Notes under the pieces: model-generated
Seen by the model: the letters and a program-made list of their open reading frames with translations, nothing else
Told to the model about the DNA's origin: nothing
Databases searched by the model: none
Made by a program: the position numbers and the translations under genes
Shown here: in pieces, positions 11,191-23,872 of the stretch
Position numbering within the stretch: the stretch's first letter is position 1
Layout of the letters: every line of letters begins with the position of its first letter
From: Amphibalanus amphitrite
Lineage: Eukaryota > Arthropoda > Thecostraca > Balanomorpha > Balanidae
Assembly: GCF_019059575.1 (NCBI RefSeq)
Contig: NW_024881784.1
Coordinates: forward strand, 434,001 to 498,000
Length of the DNA stretch: 64,000 nucleotides
Direction of reading: 5' to 3'

Positions 11191-13140
11191 TTCGCTCGGC
11201 GCTGGTGCGACCACCGGCAGTGCCATCCAGCGCGGTCTTGGCAGCCGCCGTCCGGCAGCCTAATGCGGCTGTTTTGGCAGAGGAACACAGCGGAGCGGTC
11301 CGTTTCTTCCAATGGCAACGCCCGATGTCTCCTCCCACAAGAAAAGAGTGCTCTATTCTCGGCGCACCAAATTACATATTTAGAATACCAAATGGCGTGG
11401 GGAGTATGGCGGCAGAGGCCGCGCGGCGGCGCTCGCAGGACGACGCGACTCCGGCCGCCGATGTAAACACCTGCAATAATAATGCGGTCCGCCGCCGACG
11501 GCGTGTCGCCCCGTGTATTTGGATACAGGACAGAATGCAGCGAGACGCCTGGCAGCATCACAGTCGCTCTGCCGGCGATACCGATCCACCAGAGACGTCT
11601 GCTGACCGGCAGAACACCCGGCCCGGCTATGAGTTTATATTGTCGGCCGCCACTCAGCTCGACACGCTGTGTTCTCTGGTATAAATCATGACGCAAAAGC
11701 AATGAGTGAGTGCGCAAAAAAAGGTACATTCATCAAACGCTCGTAGCATGATATTCTCTGCTTCTTTTACACAATGTTTGGTGTCGAATCAACTGTCGAA
11801 TCCATCGAACACATTGAGTTTGAGCCCATTTACTACCCCGCCTGGTCAGTTCCTCAGCAGACCTCTCAGCGACTGTCGCCCTTCCCTCTCGGGCGGACGG
11901 TGCCGCGATCCGCGGCCATTTTAACCAGTTTCAATAAGCCGGCGTGCGCGACGCATGCTGAGCGCGACCGGTGCTGCTGACCGGCGGCCACATAAATGAT
12001 GCGGCGGCGCGTCGGTCCGCGGCCGAAATCAGGCCCGTCAGCAGAGCGGCCGTAAAAACAGCGCACGACAGCCGCCGCGTGAGAACTCAATTAGGACGGC
12101 GAATCAGAGCCGCCCGCCGGCCGGCCGGCCGGGCCGTGGCGTGCCGGCGGAGCCCCGGCCGCCGTTTAAGCCGCGAGTTGACGGTGGGCCGCGAGCGACC
12201 GGGTGAGTGTGAACGTTTGGGGACTGGGGAGTGTCGCGCGCAGCCGACACAGAGCCAGTGCACCGCAGTTAGCAGCTGATCGGAGAACGTGCAACAAGAT
12301 CATATTACCTAGCGTGTATTCGGCATCTGAGAAATGAGGGATAATTTTCCGGGATCACCGGGATTAGTCGGCGTTTTAGGCTGACACCTCGCACAACGGA
12401 CATGAGAACGAGTAATAGAACCATTAGCGAAACAATAGCAATGTAAAAACATGACTAATTGCATCGATGGTCCCTGCAATACCAAATAATTACCGGTGAT
12501 CTCGGAAAATGATAATTCATTTTCCAGATGCAGAAAGCACGCCTGCCGCCTGGACGACTTTGCCCAGAATGTTCCCAGCCATAGGAGGAGTAAAAGGTGA
12601 GAAACAAATATCCCAAAAACTGAAGCAGCATAATGACGATAAGGACTTCATGTTACCACAACAATGTAAAGGTATCACAGAATTTTCAGGCAAAATAAAC
12701 GAATGGATAAAGAGGCCCTGCAGCAATCCCGCCAGGAAATCCGCGACAGAAAGGTCGGAGAGCCGAAGAACAAAGAGAGCCGGCGCGCCGGCGGAAAGTC
12801 GTGCCGGTAATTATCGGCCCGTCGGCGCGGCCGGGGCGGCCGGACCGCCGCAGTCGACGGTGCGTGCCATCGCGCGGTGCCGGCAGCGCGGAACGGGTCG
12901 ATGGCGCCGACCGGCCGACCACGGCCCGGTTGACACTAGCGCGGACAAAACCCACCGAGGAAACGCGGACATCTACCGTCGGACGTCTACATATAGCCAA
13001 CCTTCCCGAACACGGCGTGGAGCTTTGAAAGGCTGGCGGCTGTTTGGCAGTGTCAGTGCCGGCGGCCGTGGCAGTTCATGCGTGTCGGGTGTTCATCGCC
13101 ATAATTTGATGTCGCTCAGCGAGCTGGTCTGATGTCGAGT
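11190..13140. other. CpG-rich island interrupted by a short AT-rich part
   Basis: GC-dense DNA at 11190-11660, 11860-12260 and 12720-13080, separated by AT-richer sequence. The 207-codon frame at 12509-13132 begins with ATG but passes from AT-rich sequence straight into CpG-rich low-complexity sequence and has no domain. Other frames overlap it on both strands. I call no gene. The island is compatible with a promoter or enhancer block, but no specific site can be defended. Confidence 0.4.
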
Positions 13141-16100
13141 CAAACATCCGCGTAATTATGAATTTATTCTGAGTCTGGTCATAGCCGTGACCTCTCCCTC
13201 GGCGCATATCATTGAGATGGGCAATAACGCATTCTTGCGCCCGGGAAATGAAGCAAATTTGGCCAGAGCAGAACCGATACATGCTGGTGAGTATGGCTGT
13301 ATGTATAATCCATAGTTCTTTAGGAATCAATAGGATTATGTTTATCTCAACAGGTCTGTTACATTCAATTGGCGAAAAATCGCAGGCTGTCACTGAACCA
13401 TAACTGCCCAGCAATTCACGAATTCACAATGCCAGAGCCCGCGCTAGGCGGCCCTCGACCTGCACCCGAGGTGGGCCGTAACTACCCGATCGAGGTACGA
13501 CGCTATACACGAGCGGAATCGGGATAACACGTAAATGCACCGGCCTGGAGCGCACTGGGCGCCATTTCTCCTTCCTGCGCAGGGTGGAGCGGCAGCGGTG
13601 AGCAATGATCGGCCGTAGCCACCGGCCATCTGACCGCCGTCGGAGAGGTGCCCCGATCACTCAGCGCGCCGACCCGAGGAGAAACTGTTGCTGCCTGGCC
13701 ACCGTGGCCGTACCCCGGCGCAGCGGCCAATGGCACTCCGGCGCAGCGGCCAATGCAACCCCTGCCAATGGAACCCCGGCGCAGTCATCAGGGGCACTCG
13801 AACCACCATCCACCACGGTAGCCATGACTGATGCACTGCTGGATATCGAATGTCGCCTCGGCTACCACGGGAGGTCACTGTCCTCACCCGGAGACCACTT
13901 CCGACCTTACCATCTACTGTCATCAGGTTTAAGGTAAGAGCTTCCATCGGTCAATATTTCATCCTAAGAAAAGCTTCCATCGGTATAGCTCTAGCAAAGT
14001 TTTTATCTAATTCAGTCGTCAACGGGATTTACATCAGTAAAAGACGCGTAAAAGGAAAACATTTTAACCAGCGCACGTAATGTTCGTTGAATTCAAAATC
14101 AAAACTGCTCATATCCGGAAAATAAGGCGTTTCTTTACAAAGCGTACAAATCCGAAATGAGCTTGCATCAACTTCGACAGTTCGTTTCTCAGTCTGGATA
14201 CCTCAGTGAGAAGCATAGCTACCGCGAACTAGCCCGCGAGCTGTCCTCCCCCGCATCGCTCGCGGCGTATGTCACTGAACCACCACCCCTCTCCGAGAAC
14301 TTCCCAACACACTGAACAGAGCCGCCAGTCTCCGACAGTATGTTCAGACTACCACATCCTCAGACAACATGCGCCGGACAACTTGAACGAACGCCGCCGC
14401 CTGTGAATACACTGAAACTTTTGTCGTCTGCCACCGCCTCCGGCGATTCGGCTTCCGCGCTGTGATTGGACGTTTGGAAAGGCCGCAGCCGTACAGGAGC
14501 TGCCGGTTTGCTATTGTGCCAACACGGCTCTCAAAGCTGAGGGCGCAGTCTCCTGAATCGTTCCCGTGGATGGCCTGGCGACGCCGGTGAGACAGCACAC
14601 AGCGATGGTTGAATTTACGACCGGGCCAGCGCCGCTCCCAGTGCCAGAGTCGCGCTCGGCCGGCGAGGACAGGCGATGGGCGATGGGCGACCGACGAGGG
14701 ACGATGGTGGGTGGCTTGGCGCTGCAGAAGGTAGCGATTCAGGCCGCCGAGTGGACAGCAGGGTCGGAGCCCCGGGCGGTGTCGGAGATGGCCAACGCTA
14801 CTAGCCAAATGGCAGGAGACCGTGCCGGAGTGCGACATCCTGATATGTTTATCGTGTATCCCGCTTGTTATCAGAAGACTGCAAGCTGTTTTATGAAAAA
14901 GCGAAGAGGGCTGTAAAAACTAGCCTTTTATCAAGTGTGTGGCATCAACCTGACACTGAAGGTAAAAAACAGCCCGATAAGGCCGTAAATGCCCCGGGAC
15001 GATAATGCTGCCATTAATTTATCACTGGACTGTGATGGGATATCGTTTGTCTCCCCGCGAGAGGCACCAGCCAGTCGTACACGGCTGCGGGCTGGGTACC
15101 GACACATGTGAGAGAACAGTGGCACCGGGTGAGCTCCAAGACACACTTTTCCGATTCCAGCTGTGATTGGGTCCGGAAATGTGTTTGCGAACTGCAATAA
15201 ATGCTGGCAGTCCCGAAGTTGGCGGTCGTATTGACTAAGTCAGGCTTTTATTTGCAATGATTTCGTTTCGAACAGTGATGAAACTACAATCGAGGAGCTA
15301 CAAGTTATTCAAACAATCTACGAGCCTCCACATGGCGAGGCGCGCGACTGGGCGGACCGTTCGGCTGGCGGCTCGGCCCGATGAGGCTCCGACTGGCTGC
15401 CTCCGCTCGCCCGGGCGACGTACCTCCAGCGTGCGGCACCCGAGTTCAGGCGGCACATTGGAGCTGGCGTCTAAATAATTCAATTGAAATCCTACGGAAG
15501 TGGTTTGAGCGTAGCGAATAGTTCAATAGAAGAAGTTGAGTTTAGCCTCGCGAGACCCCAAAGGCAAGGAAGGTGGTCAGCGTGGTCCGTAATTCGGCCC
15601 CTCCGGAATTATGCCTTTGTGCTGCGCTGACCGTCTCTGAACCCACTCCTCTGCTGCCGGCGCCTGTTCCAGCTGGCTATATGAAATTAGATTTGGTTGG
15701 ATAGCAGCACACAACCGCCGCGCTGCAGTTCTCCGGCCCTGCCGGCGGGAGTGTGTCCATCTGCAGTCCACAGTCAGTCCAGACACCTGCGCACCACACT
15801 GCACTGGGCGCCTGGCGAGCCCGCGGTGCCGTCCGGCCCGCTCCGCAGCGCCGCCGCACCGTGCACATTCGGGCCGGTGCTGGGATAGACACCGGGCCGC
15901 TGTCAGTGGGGGGGAGGCTGGAGGGGGGGGGGGGCGCTCCGCCGGCATCCAGCGCCCATCTGGCGACCCTAACGGCCGCCGATCGCACCGCGGCTTATTC
16001 AACAGTAGCGGTGCCTCCACATGCTAACAGCCCCATTTCTCGGCTAAACGAGCATCTGTAGCGGATCCCGGCCCAAATTACACGCTTCTGCCATCACCGC

Positions 16101-17669
16101 CACATGGGTAAACAAAAATATAAAGATGAAAATGGTGTCGGGTTGCGCGGTCGTCTCGCATATGTAGCGACGCCGGCTGCGACCGCGGAACGTGCCGCCC
16201 GCTTCAACTGAGCGAATCACTCGTCGGGATGTGCGTCTCTCGCCGCCGCCCGCCGCCGCCCGGGGCGCCGGGCCGACCGGTGGCCGCTGTGCGTGATATT
16301 ACCGGCAGTTGGCCGCTTTTAATACCTGTTTCATTAAAGGAGGTGGCCTCGGAATAGGTTTGTTTGCCTCACGATTGGTCCCCGGTGACCAGTGGGGCAC
16401 TCAGGTGCGGTGTTGGGCCCACGCCGTGGCACGCGCCGGGTGGCTGGTCGTGAGACGGTAACCGCTCCCCTGAGCCGCTCACGGCAGGAAGCCGCGGCCC
16501 AGTCACAGGCTCCAACAGCTCCATGCAGTGGGGTCTGAAAACCAATGGAAACTAGCCATGACCCGTACCGAGCTAACCGTCGCAGGTTGCCCGCCTCATC
16601 CGATGGGTAGGTTTGCCTTGAAGTCCAGTGCAAACATACATATTCACGACAGCGGTACGGACAAGCTACGACCATCCAAAAGACAGTCACGTACACGACA
16701 GTACCGGACTAGTCAACAGCTAATAGCCCATTGCGCGGCTCGGCCCTCGGTGGTCGCAGGGGTCCCGGTGCGTGCACAGAGAAAGCACGGACGCGTTTCT
16801 CTGTCGTGCTCGGCGGCCAAGTAAACAGAGTCATTTCACGAAGGCAATGCGCTCCAGCGCACCATAAACCGCAATGTAAAAACCAAGTTGGAACTGACAG
16901 CCGGCCTAGACAAGAAACTAAGAGGTCCCAAAACGCTGAGCATATTAGGAAGATGACAAAACACATATACTGGTAAAAAATGCAGCTCTAATGGTTTTAA
17001 ACAGATGCATTGTATGATGATGACAGCGCTTGTTTACCAGATGCATTTCGGGACCTCCTTTCAAAACGCGAATAGCTGACTGCTGAGTCTGCTGGTTTTC
17101 CATTACCCTGCTAGAAACGCTTCCGCCTGACCTGGCTTCCAAGCAACTGTATCAAGTGCCTGTGGCCAAGTAGCCTTATGAGGATTCAAAGGAGCACGGC
17201 AATAACTCAGGGATTTTCTTTGGGCGAAGTAAAAAACTTTGTGCCAGCACCATTGACATTGTTACAGGACGAATTTTGCGATGTTTGTCGTCCATAATGA
17301 GCATTTTGGTTAACGGTACTGTGGCTTTTATAGAGTGAGATATCGGCGAAATGAAAAAAAAAATCAGTGGGCATACTCGTAACTACTTCTTACAACTCCT
17401 TCGGGTTTGTGCGGTAAAGTGATTCTTTCGGTAGATCGATTTATAAGACTGGGTTCGCAATGACGAAATGTTGATAATATTGTCGACATGAAGACCACCA
17501 TATTATTCCAGAAACAAGAAGTGTAAGTTAAGTACAGCAGTGCTCGTACAAACACTCCCGCATCACAATGAGCAGCTCAGTTTACTTCTTCAGGGGAGGA
17601 GAGGAGTTGCAAGCATGGGACGAACAATCGTTAAGCAGTTAATTTTTTTGTGTCTCATCTTGTCCACAG
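13141..17669. other. Mixed region, no gene recognised
   Basis: Alternating AT-rich (13140-13430, 13930-14330, 16840-17660) and CpG-rich (13430-13900, 14340-14840, 15330-15480, 15560-16330) segments. A short direct repeat of CCGGCGCAGCGGCCAATG occurs near 13712-13757, with a third partial copy near 13776. A 12-G run lies at 15923-15934. Frames up to 164 codons (14344-14838 minus) occur only in the CpG-rich parts and resemble nothing known. Confidence 0.4.
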
Positions 17670-17820
17670 TAGCGGCGGAACAGCTTCAATTAAGGGGGGG
17701 GGGCACTGCCGACTTTTGGTCCCATTCTTTACATGCAATGCCCATAGGGCTATGTAATGTTACAATGCCAAAATCAAAGGGGGGCACGGTGCCCCGGTGC
17801 CCTCCCCGTTCCGCCGCCTA
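17670..17820 (+). mobile_element. About 150-bp MITE, TA-flanked, copy 1
   Basis: TA then GCGGCGGAAC at the left (17670). GTTCCGCCGCC then TA at the right (to 17820). It has short inverted ends with a TA duplication, as in Tc1/mariner-type or other TA-targeting elements. Inside are a G-run after CAATTAA and a compact palindrome GGGGCACGGTGCCCC near 17781-17796. A second copy of the same sequence lies at 42203-42347 in the same orientation, which makes it an interspersed repeat rather than a chance palindrome. Confidence 0.75.
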
Positions 17821-20800
17821 TGCTTGTCCAATCTATAAATGATCTCTGTTTGCACCTGTAATCAAACTGCGAAGAGAGTTGGCAAATGTACTGAGTTCCC
17901 GTGAATCAATTAAATGAATTAGCCTCCGGCTGGTTTTCCGGCTGGCGAATGGAGTTCGAATGGGAGCGGACCTTACTAATGGGCTCTGAGTAGCAGGGCG
18001 AGAAGCGCGCCGCCAGTGATACGGCCGGCCGGCCCGCTCCGACCGACAAACTTGGGCCATGCAAATGTCCTGGAAACGTCTCACGGGTCCCAAATTGAAT
18101 ACGGGCAAGTTTCCGAGCGTCAATATTCCGGCGTCGATTCACGGATCTCCCGGAAAACTTGGGAGGAGCAGGGGCGCTGGCCGGCGAGCGTGGGACGCGG
18201 GGCCGCCAGGCGACCCAGTCCGGCTCAGAGGACGGCGACCGGTGTTCCGGGGTTTACTACGGCGTTCAAAAAGTCGCCGGACGAGACCATACACACGCCC
18301 AGGACGGATTTGCTCTCACTTCGGCTTTCAACACCCTTTGCATGCATCAGCCAGAGCCCAATGATCCTAAGGCATAAGAGTGATCTTGCTAAATAACTCT
18401 TTTTGCCGCCCTCAAACCACAGCATCGACGCCGATTCACCGTCGCGAAACTCCCTCCATGCATGCACATGCAATTACAGGCCTATGAACTTTCGCAAATC
18501 GTTTGGGGCGAGATCTCAGCCGCAAGATGGGAGATAGGTTTTCAAAAGCCTCTCGCGCAGCAACTAAGGAAGCGTCGGATATGTAGAGCAGAGCGTTGTT
18601 GCAGAGCAGCGACGGAGTAGCGACCTAAATCCCAGTCAGAGTGTGGCTTGCATCAAGAAGCTCAGGGAAATAAGAAAAACAATTTTACTGCTGAGGCATG
18701 ACTCCACCTAAGGGATTCAGCATAAGATGGATTCAACATATAACATATTCGGCCAAATGAAAACATTACATACGAGTACATATTTTGGGGAGCCACGTCG
18801 ATGATGTGAATCATTGATTTGGAGCATCATATGTCTTTGCGTTATGAATTCCTATGCACAGTGGTGGTGCATCCAAAGCAATCCAATACATAGTGGTTAC
18901 AAAATGTACCCACCTTCTCAACCGCTATACAGTGCTCTGTTTTGATTAAAAAAGCAAAACAAGCTGCAAAATGCATCAGGCAATGATATTTAAAATTGTA
19001 TTATGTATTAGAAAGGTGTGTACATAATACGACCTTAGCATAGCATAACATACTTTTGAGTGTCAAAAGTAATTACAAGCTGTGAAAAAAGATCATAGGA
19101 ACCACAAATTTACAATTATTTGTCACCTTATCGTCATTCAACCAGCACAAGCCGCATTTTGTATAAATGAAAAGTCCTGACCCTATCATGGTGGTCTCCA
19201 CGTTACAGCCATTTTTGTATTATTCAAACTGTGTCCCGCACTGCCTCTCACTTTTATACGGGCGGCGGCTACTGCTTCGCAGAAGCTATCTCTGGCAGCC
19301 TCCAAGGTCTCGGAACCGCTGCGGTTTGCCCAGTAGATCGTGAGATCTCGCCTACACCGTGGCCAACATATTTTATGCAAAGGCGCCGTTTGTTCTCGCC
19401 GCCGGCAGATCTGTCTCTCCTTTGTCCGCGGTTTTCGGTGCGGCCGACTGGGCCCGTTTGGGCGGTCCTCATGATGTGGATGGCCGGAGAACAGTCACTA
19501 GCGCCACTGCTACCGGCGCCGCCGCCGCCGCGCTGCCTCAATTTGTATGTTAACGCCGAGTAATAGATGTCACCGGAGTGAAAGCGGCGCTCGCCGGCGC
19601 GAGTGGCCAGCCATAATACAGAGCCATGACAAATGGACACCGGCGCCCGGTAATAAATGCGCCCGCTAATGAAGCGCGCCAATATCTCGGCCGCGCCGGC
19701 TCCGGTCGCCGCGCGCCGCACCTCGCCGCGCGGGCACAGTTGCGGTGCCGTGCGCGACAGACGTGCATAATTAGAGCGGCGACCGTCGACAGCCGGCGGC
19801 CGGGCCATTTGTCCGTCCCGCCGCGGGGAGACGGTCGCGCCGTGACCGGGCGGGCGGGCGAACTCTACACCGCCCGCGCTGCGCGGACGCAGGGGCACAC
19901 GGTGGCACTAGAGCCGTCCGTCCTAATATTCACCGCGACAGATGAAACGGACACGACACAGGGGGTGCGAACGTGAACCATATCCGGCGGGCCTGTAACC
20001 ACGTGAGGTGAGCTACCGAGAAGACATATCCAGGCCGTGTCAGATACTAAATGAGCTTCCTAGTTGAAATTCAGAACCACGTTCGGCTTGATGACATGAA
20101 CTACGGGAAATGACTTCAGTAACAAACTTATTGTCTCCATCTGTCGTTGGTTATTATTTTCCAGCACATTTATTTTCGACGGATAGAGACGTTTCTTAGA
20201 AATGAAGTTAAACTTATTTTCCTCCTACCCTATCAACATTTGGGCTATTTTTCATTTGGTGTGAAACGCCTTCACACGACTAGCACCCACACAGTATATA
20301 GCTAATTAAATAACAGGCTCCTTCTTTACTTAGCTCTGAGCCATACCCAATTCTGCGCTTGCCGTGCAGGCGCGCTGCTCGCCGACTCCACTGCCGGCCT
20401 CGTACGTATCGCGTCGACAATTCCATGCCCACATGGATCCAATTGGACGCACTCACCGGCGCAGGCATCGGCAGAAACTACTCACTTTATTCTTCGGAGC
20501 GAGGCGGCGAAGTTTAAACGCGAGCCTTAACGAGGCGTACATTCGCTACCTGGAACTATCCGGGGCGGGAGAAATGGCGGCCGCTGTGGCCGGCCCGGTA
20601 ATGGTCGCACTAACAGTGCCGCCTGTTACCGAGCAAACGGCGCCGGCCGCGCTCCCATGGCGCCGATACCGCCGCCGGCCGTGACCGCGGCGCGCCGGCC
20701 ACAGCCAGCCGCCCGAGGCAGCCGAGAGCGGCCCGGGACAGCACGGGCAGCCCACAGTAGCAGCGAGAGCAGCGGGCCAGGGAAAAGCAAAAGACGGAGC

Positions 20801-22525
20801 TAGGGAGATCCATGGAAATCAAATTCCGTGCGAAACAGCTGGGAGACGTGGAAGCGGGCTGCCGACAGTGAGAGCGGCTGCGCAGACCGTGCGCTCACTG
20901 GCAGCGTAAAGACACAGTCCCCCGCCCTACTGTCACAAAAGAGCCCGCTTCGGAGACACCACACATCATCCAACAGCCGGCAGGCCGGCGGGTCGCCATG
21001 TTTAAACACTCCCCGGAGCTTCTCCGTGTCGCTCGCAGACAAAAACACAGCGACTTGCAACTGCGCGAGTAAAAACGCCCGCCGCACCTGGGCTGTTTTC
21101 TGTGCGGTGCCGGCGGCGCTCCGGTGCGCTGTAATCAAAAGCTGGGCCCGCCGCTCGGCGCTCGTCCAGGTGGGCCAGCGCGCGCCGAGTACAGCTCTGC
21201 ACCAGGCCGGCTTCTCATTCCATCCCGCTCCCCCGGGCGCCAACAGATTGAAAGAATGGAGATTGCGTTCTGGCAAACGTGCAGATTGGATCAACACCAT
21301 ACATAAAGTACAGAAAACCAGTCCCGCGCGGACCCATAGTTCAGCCGGGGCTCGGCTCGACATCAGCCATCCGTCTTCACTTGCTCTAAACATGATATGC
21401 GCGCGGCGGCCGGCCCGCGGAGGGATTTGGCCCGCGAGTGCGCGCTGCCTTATTGAAGTCGGGCGATTTTGACCTGGCGGAGCGGCGGTGCAGCCAGCGC
21501 GCGCTGCCACCGGCCGAGGCGCGCTCCATTCCTCCTGAGATACGCCCATTTGAAAAACAATTGCATATCGTATGAGCAGCGGGACCATAGCCGGTCCGTA
21601 ATCGAGCCGCGAGACGGCGGCGCCGGCTAACAGCGTTACCTAGCTCGGTCGTCCGGAGGGCCCCGGGGGCCGGCCAGCACGACACGGCGCAGAAACGGAG
21701 ACAGAACACGGGCGCCGGAGGCAGCAGCGGCATGACGATGACATGTCATGTCATGACATAGCGTGATGACATGGCAGACCACACGAAACGAGAACGGGGA
21801 CGAGCCAGGAATATGAAACGGAGCGACAGCGTGTTCATGTGGCGCGTGGGTGGACGGCGGGCGGCCAGGGACCGTCAGTGGCCGGTCGTCAGGTCGTCGC
21901 CGACGGCCGCTCGACTGGACTGCGCTCATTACGCCGCGCCGACGACTAACGACCCAGGCTGACGACAGGCGCGGAGGACGGAGGCTAACGGAGCGCGATA
22001 GACCGGCGGCGGATGGCCGCGGCGTCCGCGGAGCGCCGAGATCGCCAGGGACCGACGGCAGGCAGCACGGAACACCGTCCGACACGGCCGGGAGAGATGG
22101 TGGAACACGGAGAATGACTGTAGGCAACGAGCGCAACTAAAAAGGTGGGCGGTAGGGGAACGTGGAAGACCGCAGGACGATGGACGGAAAGGAGCGACGG
22201 AAGATTCCCCATGGCAGCGGAAAATAGCTGACGCTAGAGGCAACAACAGAAGACTACAATACTGCAAGGACCGCCGACAGTGAAAAGGACGGCTATCTGA
22301 TCGAAAAAAGTCATAATGATAGAAGGCAAATGATATGGCCGGGTCTGAGCAGGAGAAAAAAAAACTGAAAGCCGTTTAGCGTCTGATCGACGTCTCATCG
22401 ACGACGCTACCCAGCCACTGTAAGTACAGCAGTCAGCACAAGATGTTGTTGCATAAGTACGAGCAATAGTTGTTTATATGGGGCGTGTAATTGTACTTAT
22501 CGGTAGAAAGGTTCCGGTGCGGAAG
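17821..22525. other. CpG-rich islands and AT-rich spacers, no gene recognised
   Basis: CpG-dense blocks lie at about 17930-18290, 19380-19960 and 20390-22140, with AT-rich DNA at 18480-19230 and 19990-20380. The largest frame (20800-21588 minus, 262 codons, ATG start) faces a 214-codon frame open on the other strand. It has no recognised domain and no periodic composition, so I treat it as an artefact of stop-poor sequence. It could still contain an unrecognised exon. Confidence 0.4.
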
Positions 22526-22820
22526 TGGGACGACACTAGGACGGCAGTGGGACGGCACTAGGACGGCAGTGGGACGGTAGTAGGACGGCAGTGGGATGGC
22601 AGTAGGACGGTAGTAGGACGGCAGTGGGACGGCACTAGGACGGCAGTGGGACGGCACAGGACGGCAGTGGGACGGCACAGGACTGCAGTGGGACGGCAGT
22701 GGGACGGCACTAGGGCGGCAGTGGGACGGTAGTAGGACGGCAGTGGGACGGCACTAGGGCGGCAGTGGGACAGCAGAGGACGGCAGTAGGACGGCAGTGG
22801 GACGGCACTAGGACTGCAGC
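22526..22820 (+). repeat. 11-bp minisatellite (GGGACGGCAGT)
   Basis: About 27 tandem units of 11 bp alternating among GGGACGGCAGT, AGGACGGCAGT and GGGACGGCACT, with some units shortened by one or two bases. The strand bias is pronounced: G and A on the plus strand. Confidence 0.92.
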
Positions 22821-23670
22821 GTCACGCCAGGACGCTGCAGGAAGCCAGTAAGACGGTGATGGTGGCGTGCCACCGCGGCCGATCGGAGCGTTCCGTGCCG
22901 CTGATGACAGCCGGTGAGTCGGGACGGCACGCCCCCGGCCCCGACTGTCCCCGTCGCCGGCGACCCCGTAGCCCCGACCACCGCCGACTCAGTCAACTGG
23001 GTGACAGCAATCGACCCGAACTCCCTAAGACCGATCACCACCTGCCGGAATCAAGCCCGCACGTCGGCAAAGTTTTGACGCAATGACTGTTTTCCCTTTC
23101 AATACTAGCACATCGCTTACTTTTTAGTGTAAGATATTCGTGGTTTTTAGACATTTGAGCAGCTGGAGGATCCGTTGTCATTTTTCTCATATAGAAAAAA
23201 TTAACAATGTCTTACAAGAAAATAAAAGTTTTTACAACCCAGCAACGCATACGGAGACGAAATACCAGCACTTCAATTGGAGGAGCTATTTGGGGAACCA
23301 CTCCCTGCAGCGTTTCTGCAACCGCTAATGGTCTAAGTCCGATGCGGTTCCATACCGGATCCATCGACCGGCTCCATATCCGTTTCACAACGGCTCCACA
23401 ACGGTCCCTGCAGGTTGCCCAATAGGCGGTCTCACACAAATAGATGGGACATCTTTAATAAAGAAATAAACAAACTGTCCATAAACGATAATGGGATGTA
23501 TAGATGATCACTGCTCGTCGACCAGAGACACTGATCTATGGTCCGTCCAATGGCAGAGCTTCGCCACTGGCACAGAGGCCGCGCTTACAACTCTGGCCAC
23601 CCTACCCGTCAGCAAACAGGCAGAACTTCCACTCCTACTTGACTGGACGCAGTCGATTCCGACTCTCACC
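22821..23670. other. No gene recognised
   Basis: Short CpG-rich part (22860-23000) followed by AT-rich DNA and a stretch near 23330-23420 containing several CGGxTCCA words. Nothing supportable as a gene. Confidence 0.4.
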
Positions 23671-23872
23671 ACCCTACCTGACCTGATGGCAGCTGTATTC
23701 CGACTGTGATCATCCTACCTGACCTGATAGCGGCTGGATTCCGATTTCCGACTGTGATCACTGATCATCCTACCTAACCTGACAGCCGCTGAATTCCGAC
23801 TGTGATCATCCTACCTGACCTGATGGCAGCTGGATTCCGACCGTGATCATCCTACCTGATCTAGCAGCAGGT
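23671..23872 (+). repeat. About 42-bp minisatellite with E-box and TGATCA words
   Basis: Four to five units of consensus CTACCTGACCTGATGGCAGC followed by TGGATTCCGACTGTGATCATC. One unit contains an internal duplication of TTCCGA and one a duplication of TGATCA. Two units carry CAGCTG (E-box), and the unit junctions carry TGATCA. Confidence 0.88.

Noticed and set aside
12509..13132. 207-codon plus-strand frame
   Set aside because: Runs from AT-rich into CpG-rich low-complexity DNA with an abrupt composition change and no recognisable domain.
20800..21588. 262-codon ATG-started frame on the minus strand
   Set aside because: Lies in CpG-rich, stop-poor DNA with a 214-codon frame open on the opposite strand. 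It has no domain, no compositional periodicity I can see, and no splice context.
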